This document shows positions 25,452 through 34,962 of a DNA stretch of 64,000 bases, piece after piece. This DNA is from Rodentibacter pneumotropicus DSM 21403 (GTDB taxonomy: Bacteria > Pseudomonadota > Gammaproteobacteria > Enterobacterales > Pasteurellaceae): assembly GCF_000379905.1 (NCBI RefSeq), contig NZ_KB904058.1:93443-157442 (forward strand), in the 5' to 3' direction. The translations under genes were made by a program, and so were the position numbers. Every line of letters begins with the position of its first letter. The first letter of the stretch is position 1. Under the pieces are notes generated by a model. That model saw only the letters and a list, made by a program, of their open reading frames with translations, searched no databases and was not told the origin of the DNA.

Positions 25452-26276
25452 TCAATTAAATTGAAAGACAGATGCCCAATTAACAGATTTATCCGCCACC
25501 ATCACAAAAGGGGGATTAATCAGTATTTCACGTCGGTTGTATGTCAATGGTGCAAATTTCGGATCGAAAATTTGCCCGTTGGTTTCCCCCAATAACACCT
25601 CTGCTGCTGCCGTATCCCATTCTCCGGTTTGCCCAAGACGAACATAGCAATCCACAATGCCCTCCGCCACTAAACCGCTTTTCAAACTACTGGAACCCAT
25701 CACAACAAATTCACAAGGAAAATCTTTCGGCAAAATTGACCGCACTTTTTCCTGAGCTTCTCTCGCGCCCACTGCAATACGCAATGGGAAATCAGAAAAA
25801 GTGCGGTTAAGATTTACGCTGTTTGTAGCCAGTTTTTTTACTTGATCGCCTTGTTTTTTAAACGCACCAAAACCTTCCATCGCATAATAAGTGAAGGATA
25901 AAATCGGCGCATGGATAATACTTAACACGGGTTTATTTTTACGGATGAGGGTAATTAAAACGGAAAATTGATCGGTGCGATTAATAAATTGTTGCGTACC
26001 GTCAAGGGGATCGATTAACCAATATTCTTTCCATTTTTGGCGTTCCTCAAAAGGAAGATGACAATTTTCTTCTGACAAAACCGGTATTTGAGGAAAAAGT
26101 GCGGTCAGTTTTTCAGTTAAAAATTGGCTGATGAAAAGATCCGCTTCTGTGACCGGCGTATTATCTTCTTTCATTTGTATATCAATATGCTGTTGATAAA
26201 AATCTTGTAGATAATTACCGGCTTGGTAAGCAATCGGTAGAATTTGATTGAGTAAATGTTCATTGAGTAGCAACAT
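25452..26276 (-). CDS. cysQ: 3'(2'),5'-bisphosphate nucleotidase
   Basis: Inositol monophosphatase-fold phosphatase of 274 residues that turns PAP into AMP, recycling a by-product of sulfate and sulfonate metabolism. The metal-binding motif WLIDPLDGTQQFI (residues about 84-96) and the C-terminal EWDTAAAEVLL motif are both present. Two inverted uptake signals occur inside the gene (25739-25748 and near 25800). Its position directly upstream of zwf matches Haemophilus influenzae gene order. Confidence 0.92.
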   Translation of the reverse strand: MLLLNEHLLNQILPIAYQAGNYLQDFYQQHIDIQMKEDNTPVTEADLFISQFLTEKLTALFPQIPVLSEENCHLPFEERQKWKEYWLIDPLDGTQQFINRTDQFSVLITLIRKNKPVLSIIHAPILSFTYYAMEGFGAFKKQGDQVKKLATNSVNLNRTFSDFPLRIAVGAREAQEKVRSILPKDFPCEFVVMGSSSLKSGLVAEGIVDCYVRLGQTGEWDTAAAEVLLGETNGQIFDPKFAPLTYNRREILINPPFVMVADKSVNWASVFQFN

Positions 26277-26298
26277 AAAATCTCCCTACAATATTTTT

Positions 26299-26712
26299 TC
26301 ATAATGATTTTGTTTTCGGCAACAGCCATGGCAACACAAATAGGGTATAAAAGACCATACAGCAAGCACTTAGTATCCCTAATGTTAAACCGCCTTCAGT
26401 AAGCCATTGCCAAAATGAAGCGTCCTGTTTACCCATAAACAATAAATAGAAATAGGACGCGACATTACAATAAAAAAAGCTAATCAATGATGAGCATAAT
26501 ACGATGGCTGCAATATTATGACGAATATAACGAAATCTCGCGGCAACCAAGGCAATTAAAAAAGCAGGGATTGTGGTGAGAAAAAATGCCACCATAAGAT
26601 AGCGAGTAAAAGGGGTCGGTTCAAAATCCCAATTCAAAAACCAAAATAGTGCGGTCACTAATCCTTGTAAAATGAGAGGAAATAAAATTAATGCTTTGAG
26701 ATAAGGTTTCAT
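26299..26712 (-). CDS. Hypothetical inner-membrane protein, four helices
   Basis: 137 residues with four predicted membrane segments (about 5-27, 37-58, 64-90 and 105-130) and short charged loops. No domain is recognised. It lies between the OPT transporter and cysQ on the same strand, in the position of HI0560 in Haemophilus influenzae, so it appears to be a conserved but uncharacterised Pasteurellaceae gene. It could be co-transcribed with the transporter (51-base gap). Confidence 0.7.
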   Translation of the reverse strand: MKPYLKALILFPLILQGLVTALFWFLNWDFEPTPFTRYLMVAFFLTTIPAFLIALVAARFRYIRHNIAAIVLCSSLISFFYCNVASYFYLLFMGKQDASFWQWLTEGGLTLGILSACCMVFYTLFVLPWLLPKTKSL

Positions 26713-26763
26713 AAAAAAATAGACTATCGGGAAAGATAGCCTATTTTAAAGGAATTTTAGGGA

Positions 26764-28764
26764 TTAATCAGATTTTTTCGCACGTAATACACGGGAAGCA
26801 AAAATAATGATTCCGGCAATAAATACGGTTAAACCTAATATTTCACCAATGCCGTCCCAATTTTCAAGGTTAAGCGCCAGTGGTGCTTCAGAACCACCGG
26901 ATGTGACAGAAGCTGCAATAATGAAGGCGAGAATCACCCCCATGAGGCTTTCACCGACAATCAAGCCTGCCGAAAAAAGCGTACCGAAACGTTCTGCTTT
27001 AGCCGAGGCTTGTTTATCGCCGGTTCGTGCCGCATAGTTTGCAATATGGCGGTTAATGAACCATGCTAAAAATGCCCCAACGACAACCGGTGTATTAATA
27101 GATGGTGGTAAATAAATACCAATTCCCACCGCTAATACCGGCAATGCGAAGGCTTTATTACTCACTTTTTTCAAAAATTCATCAATAATAATTAACACAG
27201 CCCCTAAGCCCACACCAGTTAAAATGTACGTCCATTCTAATTGGTTAGTAAAAATACCTTGTGAGATAGTCGTCATAATCGTGGCTTGCGGTGCGGAAAG
27301 TGCTTGAGTCGGATCCATATCCGGACGTGGCAACGCTCCGGTAAAGCCATAAGCGTGATACAAAATTTCCAATACCGGAGCAATCACCAGTGCGCCGACA
27401 AAGCAACCGATAATCAATGCCACTTGCTGACGCCACGGCGTGGCTTCAACTAACAGACCGGTTTTTAAATCTTGTAAGTTATCGTTGGAAATCGTCGCGG
27501 TAGTTAGCACGATAGAGGCTGTAAAGAGCGTAAGTGCGGTTAAAAATTTCTGACCATCTGTGGTTTCAAATAAACCCGTAGCATTACCGATAGAAACCAA
27601 TACGAGAGAAATCACAATCACCGAAATAATCCCGATACCGGAAATTGGGCTTGATGATGCCCCTACTAATCCAGCCATATAACCGGAAGCCGCAGCCACA
27701 AAAAAGCCAATAAATACAGCCAAGAAGGTACAAACCACCACTAATAAAATAGAAAGTTCCGGTGAAATAGGTGCGACTGCAATAAAGTGATGTAATGAAA
27801 TCACGATCAATGCAACGGTTGCAATGAGGATATAAATCATCGTTTTTGGTGAAAGATCGATATCAATGCGATCATCAGATTCTGATTGGCCCCTTTTCAA
27901 CATACGGAATGAATGTATCATACCTTCTACCATCGGTTTCATTAAAACCAGTAATGTCCAAATTGCGGCAATACCGATCGTCCCCACTCCAATAAAGCGA
28001 ACCTTGGTTTTCCATGTCCTCATGGCAAAGTCGATTAACCCCATATCTGTCGGCATATCACCGGACACAGTAAAGAACGGAACGGCGACACCCCAAGTCA
28101 GCACTAAGCCGACTAACATAGCAATACCTCCAACAATACCGATCAAATAACCTGCACCTAATAATGCCAGAGAGAACCCCATTGGTAATTGGAAAGCGGC
28201 TTTACCGGTTTGAATCCAGGCGCTTGCCCCATCCGCCATTACACGTAAGCCATTGGTTAAAAATGCTACAACACCAGCTAACACGCCACCATAAGCAATG
28301 TCTTTTACACCGGTATCACCTTTGTCATGATTTCCCACCTTTAAAATTTCGGCAGCGGCGACGCCTTCCGGATAAGGTAAATCACTATTCACTACCATCA
28401 CTCGGCGTAGCGGAATCGTAAACAATACACCTAATGTTCCGCCGGAAGCACAAATTAACATGGTTTGCCAAAATGGAAAATCGTTCCAGTAACCCATCAT
28501 TAACAAACCCGGTAAAACGAAAATAACGGAAGATAAAGTGCCGGCAGCAGAAGCCTGAGTTTGCACCATATTATTTTCCAAAATACTGGAATCTTTAAAG
28601 AATTTTAACACTGCCATGGAAATAACAGCGGCAGGAATGGAAGAAGCAAAAGTCATTCCGACTTTTAATCCCAAATAGACGTTAGACGCGGTGAAAATCA
28701 CCGTAATTAACGCCCCGAGAATAATCCCACGAAACGTGAGTTCTTTTAAATTTGAATGAGGCAT
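26764..28764 (-). CDS. OPT-family oligopeptide/metal-complex transporter
   Basis: 666 residues and about 16 hydrophobic segments spread over the whole length. Family features include the start FRGIILGALITVIFTASNVYLGL and the later stretch DNLQDLKTGLLVEATPWRQQ, typical of bacterial OPT proteins. Members import small peptides or peptide-like metal chelates, driven by the proton gradient. The substrate cannot be told from sequence. The 147-base upstream gap is very AT-rich and should hold the promoter. Confidence 0.88.
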   Translation of the reverse strand: MPHSNLKELTFRGIILGALITVIFTASNVYLGLKVGMTFASSIPAAVISMAVLKFFKDSSILENNMVQTQASAAGTLSSVIFVLPGLLMMGYWNDFPFWQTMLICASGGTLGVLFTIPLRRVMVVNSDLPYPEGVAAAEILKVGNHDKGDTGVKDIAYGGVLAGVVAFLTNGLRVMADGASAWIQTGKAAFQLPMGFSLALLGAGYLIGIVGGIAMLVGLVLTWGVAVPFFTVSGDMPTDMGLIDFAMRTWKTKVRFIGVGTIGIAAIWTLLVLMKPMVEGMIHSFRMLKRGQSESDDRIDIDLSPKTMIYILIATVALIVISLHHFIAVAPISPELSILLVVVCTFLAVFIGFFVAAASGYMAGLVGASSSPISGIGIISVIVISLVLVSIGNATGLFETTDGQKFLTALTLFTASIVLTTATISNDNLQDLKTGLLVEATPWRQQVALIIGCFVGALVIAPVLEILYHAYGFTGALPRPDMDPTQALSAPQATIMTTISQGIFTNQLEWTYILTGVGLGAVLIIIDEFLKKVSNKAFALPVLAVGIGIYLPPSINTPVVVGAFLAWFINRHIANYAARTGDKQASAKAERFGTLFSAGLIVGESLMGVILAFIIAASVTSGGSEAPLALNLENWDGIGEILGLTVFIAGIIIFASRVLRAKKSD

Positions 28765-28911
28765 AATTTTTCCCTAGGTTAAATAAAAAGCTCTTCACTT
28801 TCCCAAGAAACGGCAAAAAACTCAAGAATTATTTAAATATTTATGCAATTAAATTAAAAAATATTTAATAAATACTCTCTTTATTAGAAAAATTATTAAT
28901 ATCTCATTATC

Positions 28912-29472
28912 TTATCTTAGACCGTCCAAATAATCTCTTAAGGCATAAAGTGCGGTCAAATTTCTCGCCTCATTGAAATCGGGATCTGCAATTAATTCAT
29001 CTAATTTTACCAATGGAAAACGAACCAATTCTAATGGTTCGGGCTCATCCCCTTCAAGCTTGCAAGGATAAAAATCCTGCACAATAAAAATATGCATTGG
29101 GTTACACATATAACTTGGGCTGGTAATGATCGTGCGTAAAAAACGGATGTGCTTTGCCCCAACGCCAATTTCTTCTTTCAATTCACGATTAGCCGCTTCC
29201 TCCGGCGTTTCCCCTACATCGATTCCCCCTTTAGGAAAACTCAGCTCATAACGTTCCGTACCCACAGCATATTCCCGAATCATTAAAAGTTCATCACCCT
29301 CAATAGGCACCATCATCACCGCCTGATGCACTCCCGGTTTAAAGCGTTCATAGGTGCGTTTTTCACCATTACTAAATGCCAAATCAACCGCCTGAATTTC
29401 AAATAAGCGTGATTTTGCAACGGTACGTGTGGAAAGAATTTGAGGCAAGTGTTTTTGACTATTTGACGACAT
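28912..29472 (-). CDS. nudE: ADP compounds hydrolase NudE (Nudix)
   Basis: 186 residues, the same as E. coli NudE. A complete Nudix box starts GGIDVGETPEEAANREL and continues KEEIG. The family hydrolyses ADP-ribose, NADH and Ap3A to nucleoside monophosphates. The ATG at 29472 is chosen over an upstream in-frame ATG because AAAGGA lies 7 bases before it and the start of family similarity agrees. It is divergent from hslR with about 70 bases between them. Confidence 0.9.
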   Translation of the reverse strand: MSSNSQKHLPQILSTRTVAKSRLFEIQAVDLAFSNGEKRTYERFKPGVHQAVMMVPIEGDELLMIREYAVGTERYELSFPKGGIDVGETPEEAANRELKEEIGVGAKHIRFLRTIITSPSYMCNPMHIFIVQDFYPCKLEGDEPEPLELVRFPLVKLDELIADPDFNEARNLTALYALRDYLDGLR

Positions 29473-29543
29473 CGGTTTTCCTTTATTTTGTGATACCATT
29501 GGGCTCAAACTGTATCATAAATTGAGCAATAGAGAGATCCCAA

Positions 29544-29930
29544 ATGGAAGAAAAAGACGTTCGCCTAGATAAATGGCTATGGGCTGCCCGTTTTTATAAA
29601 ACCCGCAGTCTTGCGAAAGCTATGATTGAAGGGGGAAAAGTACATTACAACGGACAACGGGCAAAAGTCAGCAAAATAGTGGAAGTAGGCGCTATCTTAA
29701 AATTACGTCAAGGCAATGAAGAAAAAGAAGTAGAAATTTTGGCGTTAAGCGATCAACGCCGTGGTGCACCCGAAGCACAATTACTTTATCGAGAAACGAG
29801 CCAAAGTTTGAAAAAACGGGAAGAAATGGCATGGGCAAGAAAAAATAACGCCCTTTCGATGCCTCATCCAGAACGTCGCCCGAACAAAAAAGAACGTCGG
29901 GATTTGTTGAAGTTTAAGCATCAGGTATAA
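29544..29930 (+). CDS. hslR: Ribosome-associated heat shock protein Hsp15
   Basis: 128 residues with an N-terminal S4 RNA-binding domain (VRLDKWLWAARFYKTRSLA at about 6-24) and a very basic C-terminal tail. Hsp15 binds 50S subunits carrying stalled nascent chains and helps recycle them. In E. coli it neighbours hslO; here hslO is 26 kb away. A uptake-signal terminator follows directly. Confidence 0.94.
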   Translation: MEEKDVRLDKWLWAARFYKTRSLAKAMIEGGKVHYNGQRAKVSKIVEVGAILKLRQGNEEKEVEILALSDQRRGAPEAQLLYRETSQSLKKREEMAWARKNNALSMPHPERRPNKKERRDLLKFKHQV

Positions 29931-29973
29931 AAAAAGTGCGGTTGAAAATCTCTCTGTTTTTCAACCGCACTTT
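29931..29973. terminator. Uptake-signal terminator between hslR and lysA
   Basis: AAAAGTGCGGTTGAAAA and TTTTTCAACCGCACTTT form a stem of about 16 bp with an 8-base loop. It lies between convergent genes and can act both ways. Confidence 0.88.
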
Positions 29974-29988
29974 CTTTTCAAGGGAGGA

Positions 29989-31236
29989 TTAAATCACCGA
30001 TTCCAACGCCCAAAGTTCTTGCAAACTTTCACGGCGGCGGATTAAATGTGCGTTATCGCCATCCACTAAAACTTCCGCTGTGCGTGGACGGGAATTGTAG
30101 TTGGAAGACATACTCGCCCCATAAGCACCCGCAGAACATTGTGCAATATAATCGCCCTCCGCAATGGCAAGTTCACGCTGTTTGCCTAAAAAATCCGAGG
30201 TTTCACACACCGGCCCCACCACATCATAAACGGCTTTTTCGCGCGCCAAAGTGCGGTCAATTTCTACGATGTTCATATAGGCTTCGTACAATGCCGGACG
30301 AATCATATCGTTCATACCGGTATCCGTGATGGCAAAATTACGGCTTTCGTTACTTTTCAAATACTGGACTTTTGCTACTAAAATGCCGGCATTGGCGGTA
30401 ATTGCCCGTCCCGGTTCAAGGATAATTTCAAGATCCTTGTAATCTTTTAGTTTTTCCAATAAGGCTTTAGCATACTCGCTTGGATGTGGCGGATTTTCAT
30501 CGGTATAAGTTACCCCCAAACCGCCGCCTAAATCTAAATGTTCCAGAGCAATGCCATCTTGTTTGAGTTGCTCCATTAGCACAATAAGACGCTCTACCGC
30601 ATCTAAAAAGGGTTGCAATTCAGTGAGTTGCGATCCGATATGACAATCCATTCCCGTGATCTTCACATTCGGTAGGCTTGCTGCCAGCTTATAGACTTCA
30701 CGGGCTTCATCCACACTGACCCCAAATTTATTTTCTTTTAAACCGGTGGAAATATAAGGATGAGTATGAGCATCTACATCAGGGTTTACACGCAAGGAGA
30801 TCGGTGCAAGCTTTCCCATTTCGCCGGCAATGAGGTTTATGTGGTGAAGTTCAGAAACAGACTCAACATTAAAACAACGAATCCCTACCTCTAAAGCACG
30901 CATAATCTCCTCGCGAGATTTTGCCACACCGGAAAAGACGACTTTCGATGCCTCACCACCTGCCACCAATACGCGTTCCAATTCGCCTTGCGAGACAATA
31001 TCAAAACCTGAACCTAATTTTGCCATAACACTTAATACCCCAATGTTAGAGCAAGATTTCACAGCAAAACAAATTAAATGGGGATGTGAACCTAATGCGT
31101 CGTTAAACGCATGCCAATGGCGTTCCAGCGTGGCGCGGGAATAAATATAAAGCGGTGTACCGAACTGTTCTGCGAGTTGTTGTACCGGCAATTGTTCTGC
31201 ATAAAGTCGGTTATTTTGATATTGGAAAAAATTCAT
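29989..31236 (-). CDS. lysA: Diaminopimelate decarboxylase
   Basis: Last step of lysine biosynthesis: decarboxylates meso-diaminopimelate using PLP. 415 residues, alanine racemase-like fold. The PLP lysine is in CFAVKSCSN (near residue 54), and the motifs GSGFDIVSQGELERV, HIGSQ and GAYGASM are present. The start at 31236 follows a GGTGAG and gives the normal family N-terminus. It follows lptM by 15 bases, the standard lptM-lysA pairing in gamma-proteobacteria. No lysine riboswitch is visible upstream. Confidence 0.96.
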   Translation of the reverse strand: MNFFQYQNNRLYAEQLPVQQLAEQFGTPLYIYSRATLERHWHAFNDALGSHPHLICFAVKSCSNIGVLSVMAKLGSGFDIVSQGELERVLVAGGEASKVVFSGVAKSREEIMRALEVGIRCFNVESVSELHHINLIAGEMGKLAPISLRVNPDVDAHTHPYISTGLKENKFGVSVDEAREVYKLAASLPNVKITGMDCHIGSQLTELQPFLDAVERLIVLMEQLKQDGIALEHLDLGGGLGVTYTDENPPHPSEYAKALLEKLKDYKDLEIILEPGRAITANAGILVAKVQYLKSNESRNFAITDTGMNDMIRPALYEAYMNIVEIDRTLAREKAVYDVVGPVCETSDFLGKQRELAIAEGDYIAQCSAGAYGASMSSNYNSRPRTAEVLVDGDNAHLIRRRESLQELWALESVI

Positions 31237-31251
31237 ATTGTGTCTCACCAA

Positions 31252-31368
31252 TTATTGATTCTGTTGCGTTTGCTCTTTTTCCGGAAAATACAATGGTCCT
31301 TTCACGCCACAACCTGTTGCTAACACACAAACTGCACTTAATACTAAAATTGACAATAATTTTTTCAT
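31252..31368 (-). CDS. lptM: LPS translocon maturation lipoprotein LptM
   Basis: 38-codon gene. The minus strand reads a signal peptide with lipobox ATGC (Cys at residue 20), then GVKGPLYFPEKE, the hallmark of LptM (YifL). Known members assist oxidation and assembly of the LptDE outer-membrane translocon. It lies between cyaY and lysA exactly as in E. coli, which supports the call despite its small size. GAGAGA precedes the ATG by about 5 bases. Confidence 0.9.
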   Translation of the reverse strand: MKKLLSILVLSAVCVLATGCGVKGPLYFPEKEQTQQNQ

Positions 31369-31465
31369 TTTTTCTCTCTCACTCATCGTTAAATCCGCCT
31401 TTCACAAGGGAACAAAAGGCTTTATAATTTGCCGCATTCTATCAGATTTGAAGGGAAAAACATTT

Positions 31466-31771
31466 ATGAATGTTGCAGAATTTCATCAAAATATTGAACA
31501 AATTTGGCAAAAAATTGAAGAAGAATTAGAAGAACAAGGTGCAGATGTGGATTGTGAAACCCAAGGCGCGGTGTTTACTATGACCTTTGACAATCGCACA
31601 CAAATTGTTATCAACAAACAAGAACCTTTGTTTGAACTTTGGCTTGCCAGTAAATTAGGCGGTTTTCATTTTTCCTTCAAAAATGGTGAATGGATTTCTA
31701 ATGATGGACAACGATTCTGGGATAGTTTAACGAAAGCCTGTGCAGCGCACGGCGAAGCTGTTCAATTCTAA
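31466..31771 (+). CDS. cyaY: Iron-sulfur cluster assembly protein CyaY (frataxin)
   Basis: 101 residues. The N-terminal acidic helix holds EEELEEQGADVDCE, which binds iron, followed by the frataxin sheet with FELWLASKLGGFHF and the C-terminal WISNDGQRFWDSL. It modulates IscS activity during cluster assembly. The ATG at 31466 is chosen because GAAGGGA stands before it. It is divergent from lptM-lysA, the usual genomic context, and runs directly into recQ. Confidence 0.95.
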   Translation: MNVAEFHQNIEQIWQKIEEELEEQGADVDCETQGAVFTMTFDNRTQIVINKQEPLFELWLASKLGGFHFSFKNGEWISNDGQRFWDSLTKACAAHGEAVQF

Positions 31772-31772
31772 T

Positions 31773-33620
31773 ATGTCCAGTCTTCCTCCATCCCCAAAAA
31801 TACCGGAAAAACCAACCGCACTTTCTGTGCTAAATTCGGTTTTCGGCTATCAATCTTTCCGCAAAGGGCAAGAAGAAGTTATTAATACCACACTTAATGG
31901 ACAAGATTCACTGGTGGTAATGGCGACGGGGAATGGTAAATCTCTCTGCTATCAGATTCCGGCGCTCTGTTTTGATGGACTTACACTGGTGATATCCCCC
32001 CTCATTTCATTAATGAAGGATCAGGTGGATCAACTACAGGCTAACGGTATTGAGGCGGATTTTCTCAATTCCAGCCAAACATTAGAACAGCAGCAACAAG
32101 TACAAAATAAGCTGATTTCAGGACAGCTTAAACTCCTTTACATCTCACCGGAAAAGGTAATGACAAACAGCTTTTTCCAGCTGATTTCCTATTGTCAAGT
32201 CAGTTTTATCGCCATTGATGAGGCGCATTGTATTTCTCAATGGGGGCATGATTTTCGCCCCGAATATACCCAACTTGGCGGCTTAAAATCCAGTTTTCCG
32301 AATACGCCTATTATGGCATTGACGGCAACTGCGGATCATGCCACACGGCAAGATATTCTCACTCATCTAAAACTGCAAAATCCGCATAAATATATTGGCA
32401 GTTTTGATCGCCCAAATATCCGCTACACACTAGAAGAAAAATTTAAACCCATGGAACAACTTGCCCGTTTCGTGCTGGCACAAAAAGGCAAAAGCGGTAT
32501 TGTTTATTGTAACAGTCGTAATAAAGTCGAACGAATAGCAGAAAGTTTACGTAATAGAGGAGTATCCGCTGCTGCCTATCACGCCGGAATGGAAACCACA
32601 CAGCGTGAACGTGTGCAGCAGGATTTTCAACGTGATAATATACAAGTGGTGGTGGCAACTATTGCCTTTGGTATGGGGATCAATAAATCCAATGTCCGTT
32701 TCGTGGCACATTTTGATTTGCCGCGTAGTATTGAATCTTACTATCAAGAAACCGGTCGTGCAGGACGGGATGATTTACCTGCGGAAGCCGTATTATTTTA
32801 TGAATCAGCGGACTATGCTTGGTTACAAAAGATTTTACTTGAGAAACCGGAAACACCTCAACGGCAAATTGAACAACATAAATTAGAAACCATAGGCGAA
32901 TTTGCCGAAAGTCAGACTTGTCGTCGTTTGGTGTTGCTCAATTATTTTGGAGAACATCGCCAAACGCCGTGCAACAACTGCGATATTTGCTTAGATCCAC
33001 CTAAGAAATATGACGCTTTAGTAGATGCGCAAAAAGTAATGTCAACCATTTACCGTGTAGGGCAATGTTTCGGAGCGCAATATGTGATTGGCGTATTACG
33101 AGGAATGCAAAATCAGAAAATCCTCGAACGGCAACACGACAAACTGAGCGTCTATGGCATTGGTAAAGATAAGAGCAAAGAACATTGGCAATCGGTGATT
33201 CGCCAATTAATTCATCTTGGTTTTATACAGCAGGTGATTGGAGAATTTAACACAACATTACAGCTTACAGAAAACGCCAAACCCGTGTTAAAGGGAGAAA
33301 TCCCCCTAGAACTCGCAATGCCACGTATTTCCGCAATTAGCAAAATTGCTCACAGTCCACAACGAAGCACGATGGTTAATTACGATAAAGATCTTTTTGC
33401 CCGCCTGCGCTTTTTACGCAAACAAATCGCCGACAAGGAAAATATCCCTCCTTATATTGTGTTCAATGATGCAACACTACAAGAGATGGCACAATATATG
33501 CCGACCTCTAATATTGAAATGCTGCAAATTAACGGCGTGGGAGCAATAAAATTGGAACGCTTCGCCCAACCTTTTATGACATTGATTAAAGAACATAAAG
33601 CGATTTTGGCGAAGGCTTAA
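31773..33620 (+). CDS. recQ: ATP-dependent DNA helicase RecQ
   Basis: 615-residue 3'-5' helicase for recombination and repair. Motif I is MATGNGKSLCYQIP, motif II is DEAHCISQWGHDFRPEY, and motif VI lies in QETGRAGRD. The RQC zinc site is formed by Cys residues in SQTCRRL and TPCNNCDICLDP. A C-terminal HRDC domain ends the protein. The ATG lies one base after the cyaY stop, so it is probably translated from the same message. An uptake signal sits inside the fifth line of the gene (near 31816). Confidence 0.96.
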   Translation: MSSLPPSPKIPEKPTALSVLNSVFGYQSFRKGQEEVINTTLNGQDSLVVMATGNGKSLCYQIPALCFDGLTLVISPLISLMKDQVDQLQANGIEADFLNSSQTLEQQQQVQNKLISGQLKLLYISPEKVMTNSFFQLISYCQVSFIAIDEAHCISQWGHDFRPEYTQLGGLKSSFPNTPIMALTATADHATRQDILTHLKLQNPHKYIGSFDRPNIRYTLEEKFKPMEQLARFVLAQKGKSGIVYCNSRNKVERIAESLRNRGVSAAAYHAGMETTQRERVQQDFQRDNIQVVVATIAFGMGINKSNVRFVAHFDLPRSIESYYQETGRAGRDDLPAEAVLFYESADYAWLQKILLEKPETPQRQIEQHKLETIGEFAESQTCRRLVLLNYFGEHRQTPCNNCDICLDPPKKYDALVDAQKVMSTIYRVGQCFGAQYVIGVLRGMQNQKILERQHDKLSVYGIGKDKSKEHWQSVIRQLIHLGFIQQVIGEFNTTLQLTENAKPVLKGEIPLELAMPRISAISKIAHSPQRSTMVNYDKDLFARLRFLRKQIADKENIPPYIVFNDATLQEMAQYMPTSNIEMLQINGVGAIKLERFAQPFMTLIKEHKAILAKA

Positions 33621-33633
33621 GTAAGATAGAAGT

Positions 33634-33666
33634 AAAAAGTGCGGTCAATTTTAACCGCACTTTTTT
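33634..33666. terminator. Uptake-signal terminator between recQ and glpC
   Basis: AAAAAGTGCGGT and ACCGCACTTTTTT hairpin between convergent genes, T-rich on both exits. Confidence 0.88.
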
Positions 33667-33671
33667 GTTTC

Positions 33672-34952
33672 CTACGCCTCCATTGACATACAAAGTAAGG
33701 TCAAAGGGTGAATGCAGGTAACGTTGGAGGACATATCAATTTGCCATTTACAGGTTTGACATTCGGAAATAACGTAATCAAATCCGCCATCATTGATATT
33801 ATCAAATAAAGTTTTGCCGATAGATTGTGCAGTGTCATAATTTTCCGCTTTAAATCCATAAGTACCGGCAATGCCGCAGCATTGTGACGGCAACATAATG
33901 ATTTCCAATCCCGGAATTTGTTTCAACACATCCAACGTGTAAGGTGCCCAACCGGCCTTTTCCACATGGCATGCCGTGTGGTATGCCACCCGCAATTTAA
34001 GTGGCTTGAGTGGCAAAGTTTTACCTTCTTTAAAAAGCCGATACAGGAAAGGGGTCACCATATGAATGTGTGGACGGACTTTGGCATTGTCGATACCTAA
34101 GATATGATGATACTCATCCCGTAAATTTAACGCACAACTTGAGGCTTCGCTAATTACCTCTACCCCTTTTTCATCCACTATTTTGCCAATATGGTCGGTA
34201 TTAAATTGAGCAATATTGCGCGCGCGCTCAGGAAAACCGTTCACGGTTAAAGGTAAGCCGCAACATTTTTCTTTTTCTAATAACATCACACCAATCCCCA
34301 TGGCATTGAATACTTTCAGAAATTCCTTGCCCAATTGGGGATTATTGTAGTTCACATAACAACCGTGAAAATACGCGACTTTGCGTTCAAAGTTTTTCTG
34401 TTCTTCTAAGGCATTTTTCATGTACCAGCTACGAAACGTGCCAAAGGAATATTTCGGCAGAGTGCGTTTTTTACTGATATTAAGGGTTTTCTCAAGCACA
34501 AATTTAGTGGCACTTAATCCGGTGATAGTATTCACAATGGGCGCAAGGGGCGTGTTGAGTTTTCCCATCACATCGGTGTTACTCAAAATGACATCACGCA
34601 ATTTGTTCATCAGCGGTTTTTTCTGTTGTGCCAAATGATTATTCCGAGCCCGAACAATAAGATCACCGATTTTTACATCAGACGGACAAGCCACTTCACA
34701 ACGTTTACAGTTCGTACAATATTTGAGAGCTTCGTCATAAAGTTCGGCAGATTTTAAACGTAAACGCTCACCATCAGGGCCGGACTGCTTCGGACCGGGG
34801 TAAAGAGGATTATTACGAGAAACCGGACAAACCGCGGTACAAGCAGTACATTTAATACAGCTTTCAAAACTTTCATCAATATACTGGTGGCTTGCCGGTG
34901 AATTGAGCGATTGTTTTGCACTGTCAATTAATCGTTGAATATTTGTATCCAT
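33672..34952 (-). CDS. glpC: Anaerobic glycerol-3-phosphate dehydrogenase subunit C
   Basis: 426 residues. Two ferredoxin-type 4Fe-4S motifs near the N-terminus (CIKCTACTAVCP and CTNCKRCEVACP) are followed by two CCG domains (CCGLP and CCGIAGTYG). GlpC anchors the GlpAB dehydrogenase to the membrane and passes electrons to the quinone pool for fumarate or nitrate respiration. Last gene of glpABC; it starts 10 bases after glpB. Confidence 0.96.
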   Translation of the reverse strand: MDTNIQRLIDSAKQSLNSPASHQYIDESFESCIKCTACTAVCPVSRNNPLYPGPKQSGPDGERLRLKSAELYDEALKYCTNCKRCEVACPSDVKIGDLIVRARNNHLAQQKKPLMNKLRDVILSNTDVMGKLNTPLAPIVNTITGLSATKFVLEKTLNISKKRTLPKYSFGTFRSWYMKNALEEQKNFERKVAYFHGCYVNYNNPQLGKEFLKVFNAMGIGVMLLEKEKCCGLPLTVNGFPERARNIAQFNTDHIGKIVDEKGVEVISEASSCALNLRDEYHHILGIDNAKVRPHIHMVTPFLYRLFKEGKTLPLKPLKLRVAYHTACHVEKAGWAPYTLDVLKQIPGLEIIMLPSQCCGIAGTYGFKAENYDTAQSIGKTLFDNINDGGFDYVISECQTCKWQIDMSSNVTCIHPLTLLCMSMEA

Positions 34953-34962
34953 ATCGCCCCTC

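Noticed and set aside
31237..31465. Lysine riboswitch upstream of lysA
   Set aside because: The gap holds lptM and the short divergent promoter region; there is no room or structure for a 170-base aptamer.
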